The translations under genes were made by a program, and so were the position numbers. The notes under the pieces are model-generated. The model saw nothing but the letters and a program-made list of their open reading frames with translations, made no database searches and was not told where the DNA came from. Positions 12,301 through 22,800 of a stretch of DNA of 64,000 nucleotides are shown piece after piece. The stretch's first letter is position 1. Each line of letters begins with the position of its first letter. Source of the stretch: Cristatella mucedo (lineage: Eukaryota > Bryozoa > Phylactolaemata > Cristatellidae); contig WPIO01000041.1 of assembly GCA_009760855.2 (NCBI GenBank), forward strand, positions 1,936,001 to 2,000,000, in the 5' to 3' direction.

Positions 12301-13844
12301 GGAGTTTAAGCTATGTGGGCACTACACTTGCTGCCGGTAGCTGGCAAGTTTGCCTTTGAAGCTGCTGCTTGCTTGCCCGATCCGACAGCCAGCGCATGTT
12401 GCTGCGTGGAGCAGTGACCCCGAACTCAGCACATCTCGCACTCGCGTCAGGTGGCTCAACTTTAGATCTGCTGGGCGTCATGCAGCGCGTTTTACAGTAG
12501 CCTTCTCGAGCCGCAGCTTCCCTGCTTGATGTGGATTTGAATGCCTCCTTTGTTGAAGTAAAAGATGATCGCTGATTCGACAGCTTCCTTTTTAGAATGG
12601 TCCAAAGAGCCACACAGGGCTATAGCTGCCATCTCTTCTCACTTTCGGTGGGCAGGAAAGGAGGATCGCCTGCTGCATTACTTGAACCGTGACCCGGGTC
12701 GTGAAGGTCGAGCACCTTGCCCCTAGGTTTAAGAGTGGGCTGCAGCTCAACTGACGGATGTGGCAAATGATGGCTTGCTCGTTTCTACAGCGCCCGAAAT
12801 GTATAAATATGCGCCGTGCAGGGAAGGCATTAGTTAGTCTCGTGAGATTTTTGCTTATTTGCTGTGTGGCCAGTTGGGAGGTGGTTTTCAAACGTTGTCA
12901 AATGGAGAAGAAAATCTCTGCCGGGGTATTCAAGTGGCATCCAAGGCAACTTGTTATAAGACCTGTGCTCACTCTCCAGCTTTTTTGTGAGCTGTCTCCC
13001 AAAGTTTGGGAAATCTGGCCAAAAGGATAGCTTGGCCTATTTTCATGCTAGGCGTTGCTCTGTGCGGTTTTTCGCTTCCTTGAGGCCTCTATTAACCTGA
13101 GATTAGCTCGGTTAGTATCCTTTGCAAGTAGTTCGGGCCCAGTTGTTCCTTCCGGAGGTTGTTTTCTCGGTATCGCATTTACCATCACGGAGAGTGCCGG
13201 AAATCACTTTGTTACACGTAGTGAATAATTGCTGTAAACTTGGAAGATTGTATGCCAAAGGGGTGAACCTTCTGTGTGCATTCTGAGAGAGAGAGAGAGA
13301 GAGAGAGAGATTATTTATACTAGCTATCCAGTAGCTGAATGAAGATTAGGGGAGAAAAGGGAGACCGATGGATGGACAGACAGACAAAGATGTATGGAAG
13401 TCGGAGAAAGCTGAGGTGCCACTTTATTTAGTGTAATGATTTCCAGTATTGCTCTGACTATACTTTGTGCACAGCAGTAAAAGCAAAGGCTGTATGGCAA
13501 AGGCTATTGTCGCGTACTGCATCCGCCCAACTGAAGACAGATACTGCCACGTGCAAGCTTGCTTTCATTGAGCATGTGAGCGGCTTCTTCTGTACATTGT
13601 ATATACAGCCCTGCTTTAACCTTTGCCCTCTTATCCATTGCTCTGCTGAGCTGTCTGCGAGCGTCGGTTTGGAAACTGCAGTCTGAGAGCCTATGCTTCG
13701 GCGTGCATGAACTTTTAGTTCATCTCGTAGCTCCTCGGCTTCTTTTGCTCTCTTTGCAGAGACCAGCGGAGAGCTGAGGTACTGGCCTCCGGCAAAGACA
13801 AGCGGCTGGGTGCTCTGATGCAGCGACGTCTAGCAGACGACTAG
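2361..13844 (+). CDS. NUSAP1: NuSAP-like mitotic microtubule-binding protein, 5' partial, spliced
   Basis: NuSAP binds and bundles microtubules around mitotic chromosomes and in the spindle. I join 2361-3368, 6553-6657, 8803-9161, 9474-9521, 9955-10144, 10516-10668, 12067-12241 and 13760-13844, all with AG/GT borders and compatible phases; the sum is 706 residues plus a partial first codon. Family recognition rests on 'NFASIHAKHFAKMESIQSYL' across the 6657/8803 junction, matching the NuSAP F-x3-H-x3-F-x-K-MESI signature, and on a C-terminus with VYKKPVLKTRDQRRAEVLA, like the charged helical C-terminus of vertebrate NuSAP. A KEN box near the start (2384-2392) fits a protein destroyed by APC/C. 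The vertebrate protein is about 440 residues; this one is longer through a low-complexity Ala/Ser/Gly-rich first exon. The SAP-domain exon was not found. The 9474-9955 part of the model is uncertain. Confidence 0.82.
3640..4013 (+). mobile_element. LINE family A 3' end
   Basis: Encodes the family-A C-terminal remnant (FSSAGPRLWNSIPQFLRND) and runs to 'gtggagttacagaaggagatacat', followed by an (ATAC)n microsatellite at about 3972-4010. It lies in the first NuSAP intron found. Confidence 0.85.
4740..4895 (+). mobile_element. LINE family B 3' end
   Basis: Ends with 'tttgcagcaaatgtaaagtg', a 'cctagaaagagattgagt' block and a (TTA)n tail, the diagnostic terminus of family B. Between 4014 and 4740 I see no gene, only weak repeat remnants. 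From 4896 to about 5560 there is nothing recognisable except a short (CT)n/C-run at 5424-5452. Confidence 0.8.
5560..6240 (+). mobile_element. LINE family A 3' part
   Basis: Decayed C-terminal coding remnant (SRLDYCNFLWLGYQRK, then FSSAGPRLWNSLPQFLRND in another frame) ending in 'ggtggaaatatattacatta'. Frameshifts and stops show it is dead. It is intronic in the NuSAP gene. Confidence 0.85.
6238..6345 (-). mobile_element. LINE family B 3' end
   Basis: Starts with (AAT)n and 'gcacttaataaagcgccct', the reverse complement of the family-B terminus. It is inserted directly behind the family-A copy. Confidence 0.8.
6553..6657 (+). CDS. NUSAP1: NuSAP-like exon, charged helix
   Basis: A pyrimidine-rich tract and acceptor (gttttttgtag) end at 6552, and the donor is A|GTAAGT at 6657/6658. 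Phase 1 at both ends fits its neighbours. It encodes a charged helical segment beginning AEIAERLAKVRAAQDSG and ending SKGNTP, just before the MESI-containing exon. Confidence 0.8.
7355..7600 (-). mobile_element. LINE family B internal fragment
   Basis: Antisense remnant of the family-B C-terminal coding region (LQLVQNSVARLACRERE on the minus strand). The flanking intron stretches 6660-7350 and 7600-8800 show no gene or clear repeat apart from short TG/AC runs near 6780-6950. Confidence 0.75.
8803..9161 (+). CDS. NUSAP1: NuSAP-like exon with the MESI signature
   Basis: The acceptor tgttgcag ends at 8802 and the donor is CAG|GTGACT at 9161/9162. The first codon is completed by the A of the previous exon, giving NFASIHAKHFAKMESIQSYL, the most diagnostic motif of the family. 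It is followed by a basic stretch (ARKRQKLEDTN) and a Ser/Ala-rich region with TPGVVFAFGSKQ. An Arg/Lys-rich segment after MESI matches the position of the vertebrate microtubule-binding region. Confidence 0.85.
9474..9521 (+). CDS. NUSAP1: NuSAP-like short exon, uncertain
   Basis: Splicing at ccccctccgggcag (ends 9473) opens a phase-0 frame (PASSRSSSLARLQQRE) that fits both neighbours if the weak donor GAG|GTTGCT at 9521/9522 is used. The stronger-looking acceptor at 9456-9457 gives an immediate stop in phase 0. An alternative coding stretch (QKPSPKPLGTRKSSSWRSS) lies at about 9795-9860, so the true exon pattern around the minisatellite is unsettled. Confidence 0.4.
9549..9790 (+). repeat. 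22-bp minisatellite in a NuSAP intron
   Basis: About 11 copies of a 22-base unit of the form GATGCGATCCCATCG(A/C)AGCTAC. The unit is partly self-complementary (CGATGCGATCCCATCG). Copies vary by point changes, most strongly at the 5' side. Confidence 0.9.
9955..10144 (+). CDS. NUSAP1: NuSAP-like exon, Arg/Gly/Ala-rich
   Basis: The acceptor cttgtttgcag ends at 9954 and the donor is GGCG|GTGAGC. The exon is phase 0 in and phase 1 out. It encodes a basic low-complexity stretch (EHRLGGGARIVKPVRGG, then VVTINKTSAAQHS). It is assigned to this gene by position and phase, not by similarity alone. Confidence 0.65.
10516..10668 (+). CDS. NUSAP1: NuSAP-like exon, Ser/Lys-rich
   Basis: The acceptor gctgttccag ends at 10515 and the donor is G|GTGCGT. 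Phase 1 in and out matches both neighbours. The content (SAGRSRPGHSLQPKSS, KQSLFGEGAAAASRTT) resembles the basic Ser-rich middle of vertebrate NuSAP in composition. Confidence 0.7.
10768..10872 (+). repeat. 27-bp tandem repeat
   Basis: About four copies of a 27-base AT-rich unit containing 'gatttaatcccattggagat', next to the (ATT)-type tail of a reversed LINE-B. Confidence 0.85.
10885..11990 (-). mobile_element. LINE family B, 3' half
   Basis: Starts with the reversed family-B terminus and carries antisense coding remnants ([36 protein letters not shown]). It has several frameshifts and is intronic in the NuSAP gene. Confidence 0.85.
12067..12241 (+). CDS. NUSAP1: NuSAP-like penultimate exon
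   Basis: The acceptor gacttgtag ends at 12066 and the donor is AAG|GTAGAG at 12241/12242. It is phase 1 in and phase 2 out. It ends KPTDVYKKPVLKT, like the xxFYKKxxxxPxLxTK segment before the terminal charged helix of NuSAP. An internal acceptor at 12140 gives the same frame but does not fit the previous exon's phase. Confidence 0.75.
12555..12740 (-). mobile_element. SINE-A copy, diverged
   Basis: Minus-strand SINE-A with recognisable ends (gctgattcgacagcttcctttt at the tail, gtgacccgggtcgtgaagg in the head) and many substitutions. It lies in the last NuSAP intron. Confidence 0.6.
13287..13310 (+). repeat. (GA)n microsatellite
   Basis: An uninterrupted run of about 12 GA units in the last NuSAP intron. 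Confidence 0.95.
13760..13844 (+). CDS. NUSAP1: NuSAP-like terminal exon
   Basis: A strong acceptor (ttgctctctttgcag) ends at 13759. The first base completes AGA from the previous exon, giving RDQRRAEVLASGKDKRLG and ending LMQRRLADD before TAG at 13842-13844. The highly charged tail and its length match the end of vertebrate NuSAP. Confidence 0.8.
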
Positions 13845-14433
13845 GTTTAGTGCCATCGTGCCCAGTGCTCCAGGGTGCCCATTATGCGTTCGTGTGCTCC
13901 CCTGGCCGATGCTGCCCTGCCTGTTGAGCTGCCGGCGACTGTAACGTGGGTGGTCGAATGTTGTTTGACGGTATTGTGACGTCAGCTCGTGACTGAAGCA
14001 ACCGAGCAGGAGTCAGAGAGCTGTGGCAGCTGCTGCACCTGCTGCCATGTCACTTGCTCTTTTTATTTATGTATAGTTGTGACCTGTCGTCCTGACTGTG
14101 AATGGCTGCTTACGTATGGATTCGATGACGGTGCTGACGATATAGTCTCCCCCTTTGCCTAGCAGTCATGCTACGACCCTATCGAAAGCACTTCCGTGTT
14201 CTACTGAGTGCACACGGTGCTGTACTGCACGGACTGCAAACAAGTGTTTATATTTACCTTGCAGTATTTGGCAGCTACCCCCTGAACTAATCGGCAACCA
14301 AGCTAACCTCGTGTTGTACCACCCCACCCCCCACCCGAATGCAGAGGTGCATGTCAATCCAACTCTTTAGTTTAATCAATATGTGGTGCACATGTTTGGA
14401 TGAGGTGCGAAACGCTTGAACTCGATTCAGAAA

Positions 14434-14439
14434 AATAAA
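14434..14439 (+). terminator. possible polyadenylation signal of the NuSAP gene
   Basis: The first canonical AATAAA after the stop, about 590 bases downstream. There is no independent support. Confidence 0.4.
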
Positions 14440-14689
14440 TATGCTGAGCATAAACCGGATGCTTGCCACTGCTGCTGCTGCTGCACACTGATTGTTGTTA
14501 TTTCCATTCCAGCTGTCGGTGAACATTCCGTGTGCCACTTGATTCCTGATTGAGCTAGCAGCAGAAAGTCTCGGGCTCAGACATGACCGAATTCAGAGTT
14601 ATAGATCAGAATTCGCCACGATTTTTATCCTACTGCATGATCCCATTTTCCCTCGAGGCCTGGCAGAACTTATAAGTGGTTTTGTCGCG

Positions 14690-14890
14690 GCAGCGATCTT
14701 GAATGATATATAGCTCCTTTAGTAAATTAGATCGCTCTTTAGGTGCTTTCCATGTGCTGTAAAGAAAGCATGTAAATTGGTTAGTGCATAATTGCAGCAT
14801 CCACCAGCACACAGTGGATAGTTCAGATGGATAGTGCATAGGCTGTGAGGACCAGGTAGGTGTTTAGCTTCTTTTTAGATGTCGGTCAAT
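14690..14890 (-). mobile_element. LINE family B 3' end, degenerate
   Basis: Reverse-oriented family-B terminal motifs (ttaggtgctttccatgtgctgtaaag) with many changes. The stretch 14891-15060 shows nothing recognisable. Confidence 0.6.
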
Positions 14891-15059
14891 ATGTAATCAC
14901 TAATCAGTGGCTCTATCATTTTGAACATGCATTAGGTACCTTGAAGTAAATTTACTTTTCGTAGGATGCTATAACAATTGTATTGGTAGAATTATTATCG
15001 CGATCGAAATGCGTTATATAAGTAATTAGTGATAGCGCAGAATAAGCTAAAAACATGTA

Positions 15060-15295
15060 TGTTTATCACAGCATTTAGTGGGTACATGTGATTCGTCCTT
15101 TGTGTGCTTATGCATGCTGACACTGACCATATTTGCATGCTGACCCTGTGCATGTCACCTTAAACTATGTTATACACGTCATTGAGCATGCTACCACTAA
15201 CCATACGATCATGCTTCCTTTGCAGCAAATGTAAAGTGCCTAGAAAGAAATTCAGTTTTCTGAGGGCGTTATAATAAATGTATTACTATTAGTAC
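15060..15295 (+). mobile_element. LINE family B 3' end
   Basis: Runs from 'tttagtgggtacatgtgattcgtc' through the untranslated region to 'aaatgtaaagtgcctag' and the TTATAATAAATG-type end. A SINE-B-like tail fragment follows at about 15505-15600. Confidence 0.8.
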
Positions 15296-15624
15296 TGCTT
15301 CTCAGCCAGGACACCATACGATGGCACTTAAGCTGATTGGCAATTCTGGCGGTACTAGCAGACGTAGTTTCGACGATCGGCCATATTCTGCTGATAGGCT
15401 TTACGATGCACTGCACAAATGCAGGCCTGGTCCCAATGATCTGTGGGATCCACGTCGTAATGGATCCCTGGTTTTGGCCATGGGGTAAGGTGTCTTTTAA
15501 GACTGACGGCATGGCTCGAGCCCTTTGGCATATTATGTGAAGCACCTGGATAGAAATTAAATTCTTATAGGGTGCTATTCTAACGAAATGCCATAATAAT
15601 ACATATGCAGTGACGCTTAGCCAT

Positions 15625-15666
15625 CTACTCTCTACCCTAGCGATGATCGACTAGGGTGGAGAGTAG
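15625..15666. repeat. inverted repeat (hairpin)
   Basis: 16-base arms (CTACTCTCTACCCTAG and its complement, 15 of 16) flank a 10-base loop that is itself near-palindromic (CGATGATCGA). Function is unknown. Confidence 0.65.
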
Positions 15667-16311
15667 GTTGTAGTCACACCAATTGGTTGGTGATAGTATG
15701 GGCAATGTCAGCTCTCATCAGCACGCCGAGGACAATTTACGCACTGACTCCGAAGATGCACTGTTTCGGAATAGGCCACACTGTATGTCTTGTGGTAGCG
15801 ATTGAAGCCTTCAGATGTCACCCGAACGGGTCGTGTTCAGGATTCAGTCATGTCCCGTTGACCCGGTACTGCTACTAATCAGCGCCGTGGACCTACTCCG
15901 ATGCACCCAAGCTGTCTATATAAGCGATCACCTGTGCTGCTTCGCGGCGCTTCATTTCCCATTAGAAAATTAATTGCTTACGAATGCTTTTGCGTAAGCG
16001 GCCTTTCACTCAAAAGAATATTGCATGCCCAGCCAGTGCTGGACTTTTTAATACAATACCGGTCGTCAAAGGTGCTGAGCTCTGCTGCTTTTTTCGTTAT
16101 TTTATATTTACCTGCAACTTCAGTTCTGCTTTACCGTAAAATCTACCGGCCGACAATCTCTTCGGCTTGTCTTTTGCGCTGGGAGTCGCTGTCTCTAAAC
16201 GTTATTTTGTTATTTTCAGCTCTTTTGGCATCTTACTTATGCTTGTGTTCTGCTACTCCTGCTTGGAGCTCTAACACTGACCGTTTCAGAAACAAGACCG
16301 GCGATCTGTCA

Positions 16312-16410
16312 TCGAATTGCAGCAAATGTAAAGTGCCTAGAAATATATTAAGTTCTCTGAGGGCGCTTTATCAAATGCATTGTTATTATTATTATTATTA
16401 TTATTATCGA
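16312..16410 (+). mobile_element. LINE family B terminus
   Basis: 'gcagcaaatgtaaagtgcct' to '(TTA)n' tail, truncated to the last 100 bases. It lies about 290 bases upstream of the TMED start codon. Confidence 0.85.
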
Positions 16411-16701
16411 AGCAACACTCCACCAAGCCCACTAGCTCTGACGGTGGCAGCCGGCAGGCACCTTTAACAGTGCATCATGCTGTGCAAAAAAACCTAGGAA
16501 ATACTGCATCCACCCATCCTAAGCAGTTTTTTCTGTATTTCTTACGCACGATATTTCCATCGCACACTGCGCTACAAGCACTTGACGGTTAATGGCCGGA
16601 TACTACAGCGACACCAGCCGGAAAACGACGCTTGGCTACGTATTTGCATAGCCGTAGACAACTTCCGGTACCGGCTGTGTTTGCCCTATACCCGGTTGAC
16701 C

Positions 16702-16866
16702 ATGACTTTAAACCATTTGGTGCTGCTGCTCTGTCTCGTGAGCCTCGAAATAACGTTGACAATCTCCGCTGATTTGACATTTGAACTACCAGACCACGAG
16801 AAGTTTTGCGTCTACGAGGACATAGGAAATGATCAAAGAGGACTGAAAATTCTAATGGACTATCAG
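16702..16866 (+). CDS. TMED7: TMED7-like exon 1
   Basis: The ATG follows 'ttgaccatg'. The hydrophobic signal peptide ([10 protein letters not shown]) is followed by the GOLD start ([14 protein letters not shown]). The donor is CAG|GTTAGT at 16866/16867. Confidence 0.93.
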
Positions 16867-19800
16867 GTTAGTTTCTCGGGCTCCGCCGCTGGCGACCTCA
16901 CGAGTCAGCCACGAGCTTTCTAAGAGAAGCTTGAAGACAAATAATTTCTGCAAGTTCTGCCTTCCGACGCGCGTGTACCCGGTGTACCGCAGGTTGAAAA
17001 GTGCTTCTATCGTATCTGAGTTCTTGCGATATGTTAAATGCAGGCTCGTTACGTCGCGTGGGCGTAGAAATAGCACCTCGCTTGGCCCTCTTTGTGTGCT
17101 GTGCTTACCCGTGAGTTCCCAATATGGATCGCGCCAGCCTTTCAAACTCCGCAAAACTGCCGCAGCACCTGCGTTTGCTATAGCAAATTCTCATCAGTTT
17201 CTTCGAAGCTCGCGAGTGGTTCAGTTCCTAATTTGCCTTTCCAGCCAGGTCTTCCTCCGATAGGCATCTGGCTTGTATAATAATAATATTATTAATAAAA
17301 GTAATGCATTAAAAATTCGCGCCAAAATCTGCCTGCTGCTGTTGTGGGTTTCGAGTACAGCTTATCAGGCTGCTTCGGTGGTTAGTTTCTCCTCTGCCCG
17401 CTGGGTTCTTGCCTAAATACACTGTGACTCTTATAATAATGACAATATAATAATAATGCATTTACCATAGCCCCCTTATAGAACTCAGTCTCTTTATAGG
17501 CACTTTAAATTTGCTGTAAAGGAAACATGATCGAATGGTTACTGGTAGCATGCTCAATGAACAACAAGCATAACATGGTCAGAGGTTACATTAACAGAGT
17601 CAGCATGCAAATATTGCGTAGTGGCAGCATGCACAGTTTCAGCACGCATAAGCTCACAAAGGACGAATCAAGTGGACCCGCTAAATGCTGTGATAAATAT
17701 GTGCGTTTTTAGCCGACTCTTCTGTCAATGAGTCCGCCATATTATTCTGCATACCTTATTATATCGGCTTGCTCGTTTAATCTTGCTGCTAACGTAGTGA
17801 AATGCTCGTGCGGGCTGTGCCCTTTGCTTTAAGCAATTCGCCTAGTCGGCCGAACGAAGGAGGCTCGTCTATCGGGCGATACCGATCAGTTTGGTCTGCT
17901 GCTTCGTAGCTCAGTGCGATGCGTCTCCGTCTGTAACTCCACAAAGTCATAAAGACCGTGTGGGTGTTACGCAGGAGAGCTTTGCATAGCCCACTCACAG
18001 CCTAAGCGGCTTTCGGTACTCTCCTGCTGCCGACTAGGGTTCATCCTTTTCAGCGTTTCTGAGCTGTCACTTCTATGCTACTCACTAGCTCAACTGCTCT
18101 CCTGACTCTGCTATACTTCCTACTTTCTTTTTGTTGCAGGAGACGAAGTCTGTTGGCTACCGAATGCGAACCGAAACCCGCTTTGGTTGTGAGTGCGCTC
18201 TACAAAACTCTCCTGTGTTACACCTACATAGTCTTTGTGGCTTTGTGGAGTTACAGACGAAGATACATTACATTTATATAAAAGTGTCAAACTGACTCGT
18301 GGCAGCAGTTTTTCGAAACCACTATTTCTGATGAAATGATAGCAGGCAATAAGATGAGAGCATTAATGGCTCACGAGCACATAATGGCTCGCAAGCACAT
18401 AATACCTTGCTAGGGCACGGTGGCAGCTCTGTGTAATAATAATAATGATAGTGCACTTGATAAAGCGCCCTCAGGGAACTCAATCTCTTTCTGGGCGCTT
18501 TACATTTGCTGCAAAGGGAAACGCGATTGAATAGCGAGTAATATCATGCTTGATAAACAACATGAATTACATGGTTAGGGGTGACATGCACAGGGTCAGC
18601 ATGCAAGTGTGGTCAGTGGCAGCATGCACAGTGTCAGCACACATAGGCACATGAAGGACGAATCACAGGGGTCCACTAAATGCTGTCCTAAATAGGTGTG
18701 TTTTCAAGTTCTTTTTAAATGTGGTCAGGTCAGGGGATGTTCTGACGGAAGTCGGGAGGGAGTTCCAGGCTTTGGGAGCACACGAACTGAATGCACGGGT
18801 CTCCAAAGGATATGAGGTTTGTACGAGGTATTGGTAAACTGTTGTATTCAGAAAAGCGGGTGGTACGATGCTTGGCCTGATGGTGGGGTAGTAGATCTGA
18901 GAGATAGGCTGGAGCCAAAGAATGAAGTGACCTAAAAGTGAGGGACAAAACCTTGAAGTCGATCCGTTGCTTGACTGGTAGCCAGTGCAGGTCGGTGAGA
19001 AGTGGTGTGATGTGGCAACTGCGATGCTCACGGCAGACAAGCCTAGCTGCAGAATTTTGCACCAGCTGCAATTGCCTGATTGCACATGCCGGTAGGCCGG
19101 CAAGCAATGAGTTACAGAAGTCAAGACAGGATGTCACAAATGCATGGACCAACCTAGACGTGGTATCCTTATCTAAACAAGCCCGAATTTTAGCAATGTT
19201 ATGTAGCTGAAAGTAGACAGATTTGAGTGTGGAGCTGATGTGGTCGTCTAATGAGAGGTCACTTGGGAACATGACTCCTTGATTTCGAGCTGATTCAACA
19301 GGAGATATGCTGGCAGAGCCAATTTTGAGCGTCAGCCTTTCCAATTTCTGAGTCACGCTGGGTTTGACCATAACTAGTAAGTTAGTTTTATCGTCGTTTA
19401 CTTTTAGAAAAATTGCTGATTGTGTAAAATTGGCAAAGCTCGGCAAAAAGGCAGGCATGAAGGAATAATAATAATAATAATAATTCACTTGATAAAGCAC
19501 CCTCAGAGAACTTAATCTCTCTCTAAGCGCTTTACATTTGCTGCAAAGTGAAAGTGGAAGGTCGCGTGGCCAGCAGGATTGCTAAGTTATGTGCATTTGT
19601 TGAGAGCAAGTGGTATAGTGCCCACCTGCTGTTCGGGCGTCGTACTCCTGAAAAGGGTGGTCATTTAATTCTGGTCGGGAGGGATGACGTTGGCATCCTG
19701 ATGCCAGTATGCCCGGCTGCCTTTGTGTAACACTGGAAGCTACTTCCTGGCACACTTTCGGAAATCATTAGCCCAATTATGGCCTATTTTACTTGAGTTG

Positions 19801-22800
19801 CTCTTCCAAAAAGCAGGGATTGCAAGCTGCTCCATCCAGAAGGTGTAATAGTAGTAACAATGATGTACACTCGATAAAGCGCCCTCTGAGAACTCAAATC
19901 TTTTTCTATGCACATTACGTTTGCTGCAAAGGAGTGAGAATGACGTCGGCTTATCTCAAGCTGTTGCTTACCGCAATAAGACCCTTGGCTGTATCGGGTG
20001 TTGTTTGCAGCACGATGTGATTGGCAGGGTAAAAAACTACTGTCGACCTGCTGCATGTGCGTGTGGATGTCTGTTCCTACTATGCTTGGATATGAACCAG
20101 CTGGTCGTTATTTCCTATAAGGTGCTGGTTTTTTCGGCAAGCCTTCGGCTAAGACTTTCAAGTGGATGTCGTCTCGACGGCCCTGACGTTTACTGTGTGA
20201 CGGTCGTTTGCCAGCGTGGCACCCTCCGTTGTATGCAACCTCCACTGTGCTTGTTCTTGCTCTAGCCACCGGTTCATTTTTGACTCAGGTGATTCACGGT
20301 GGCAACTACGATGTGGACGTGGAGGTGAAATCTCCCGACGGACGTACCCTGTATAGGGAGACACGAAGGCAATATGATTCGGTCACCGTCACGGCTGAGC
20401 TGCCTGGCCAATACGAGTTCTGTTTTAGCAATGAGTTCTCTACTTTTTCTAACAAGTTAGTGTACATAGACGTTCAGGTGGGCGAGGAGAAGCCAATCGT
20501 GCCACACATGGCCGAGCATGCCACCGCTCTCACCCAGGTGAGTCACTTTGTGAGCCAAGATCCACGTGCGCACTCTAGCGACCTCATATTAAACTTCATC
20601 TCGAAGTCTATGATAGCCCCGGGTCTTAGCTCTGGAGTAAAGTGCTCACTCTTCACGACCCGAGTCGTGGATTAATGTCTTGCAGTGGGAGATCCTATAT
20701 TGCTCACTGCAAGAAGTCGTGATCGCCACTAAGGCTCTTCTGCTGCTATATAAATGAGGCTGTTGAATCATCTAACCTTTTTTTAAGAAGACTAATTGCC
20801 CTCCAGGCCGTATATCTACTGATCTCCACTGAGATGCTTGGATTCGCTGCAGCCCTGCATAACTAACTAATAAATATGTCCTGAGCTTTGGGTATTGTCC
20901 GTGTAACCATCAAAATGGCTGTTGTTAGACCACTCAAGAAGGCCACACTAGACCGGGAGACTTTAAGCAGCTTTTGCATAGACGTCCCTACTGCAGTTCT
21001 TATAAAAGGCACTAGAACAGGTAGTGGCAGACCATCTAAACTTCAGACCTAGCAAGTAAGTAACTTTCAGGTTTTAGAGCTAATCACTCCACAGAGTCAG
21101 ACAGAGTGAGTATATGACCTCTTCAGAAAGGCAGGCTTTGGTAATAATAATAATGCACTTGATAAAGCGCCCTCAGAGAACTTATCTCTCCATGGGCGCT
21201 TTACATTTGCTGCAAAGGGAAATGCAATTGAATGGTGAGTAAAATCGTGCGTGATAAACAAACAAAATGAATAGTGTCTCTCTGCTTGTTTTGCTGTACC
21301 TTTCGGCAACATTTATACTATTGATCACTAAGTTTTTGAGTACCTGTCACCTTGCGTTGACATCACTGGCACGGTACTGAAGCGGTACTAGCTCAATGAG
21401 GGATTTCAAGGAACTGAATTCAATAGGCAACAGTCATCCAAGGAAGCTCTAATGAACGGGGTAGGCAGAGATCCGTATATAATATGCTTCTTTTCACAAT
21501 GTATACTCTCCCATTGCTAAGCTCAAGCTATGCTTTCATTCTCATGCAGATGACAGCTGTACATGTGCTTTGATCCGTTGCTGCCTTCCAGCACTTAAAA
21601 CTCTCTTAACACCCTTGCAGAATGTATTGAATATTTGCACTAGGATGGCAGCAAACTTTCTAAAATTGAATGGCGATCTAACTAACCTATTACTTATGGG
21701 AAAACCTAGTGTCACTCAGAACTTGGAAAACGTAACCCTCAAAATAGACGAAGCCAGTATATCTCCTATAGCATCTGAACTCAATATGGATGTCCTGTTC
21801 TGAAGTGACATTTCACTAGACGATCTTATCAGCTCCGAAATCAAGTCTGCCACTTTCAACCGATAAGCATTGCTAAAATTATAACCTGCCTAAACAGGGA
21901 TGCCACATCCAAGTCTCTATGTCGTATGCGACTTGCATCCCAACTAGTCGAACCTTAGTAGATCCCTGTATATGGGTGAAGCCTGGTGAGGTACATTCTT
22001 GTGACTTGTATACACCTTTAGCTTCAGTATAGCTTGATGCCTTGTAAATTCTATAACTCGGCTAATAGTAAACGTATCAGAGTGATATTAAAATACGACT
22101 TCAGCTCTGCTTGATTTACATAATTCTAGAAACAATGTGGATTTCGATTGGAGTAGCATACCATCTGGCATAATGTCAAGCTGTCCTGCAAATATGAAGC
22201 GGTACTTTGTCTACCAGGAACATGGTCTGTCAATCAGGCCTGCTCAGAAGGTGTTTTTTTACTCAGAAATTCCTTGGCGACTCCGGCTTCAAGCAGCTGT
22301 CGGATCTCATTTTTTCTCAGCTCTGCTTGTTTTACACGAGTCCGGAAAACTTCTGATTTTGGTTGGATAGATTTTGCTGTATACTTCGTCAAACGTCCTG
22401 GAGTTTTATTTTCCGTAATCGTGGACATTAGAGCAAAGTGTATCCAACCGAAATGAGAAATTTTCCAGACTCGTAAAAACAAGAGAGCTGAATGTTTCAA
22501 ATTTCACTCCGATACGTGAAGTATTAGCTGAGTTATGGAATTCACAAGGCACCAACCGACCCTGGAAATGAAGCTGCATAAAAGTCACAAGAATGCACCT
22601 CAACCAGATTCAATCATGTAGTGCGATCTAGCAAGGTTCGACAAGTTGGGATACAAGTCGCATATGATGCAGCGATCGGTAGACGCTTTATTTGTCAATT
22701 TGTTCGTTCTATTTTACATCCAGGTTAGATGTGGTTTGCATAACCATTTTTTCTTTCATGCGGAAGTCGTCAGAACTTCCAATCCCAGTTCTAACACATT

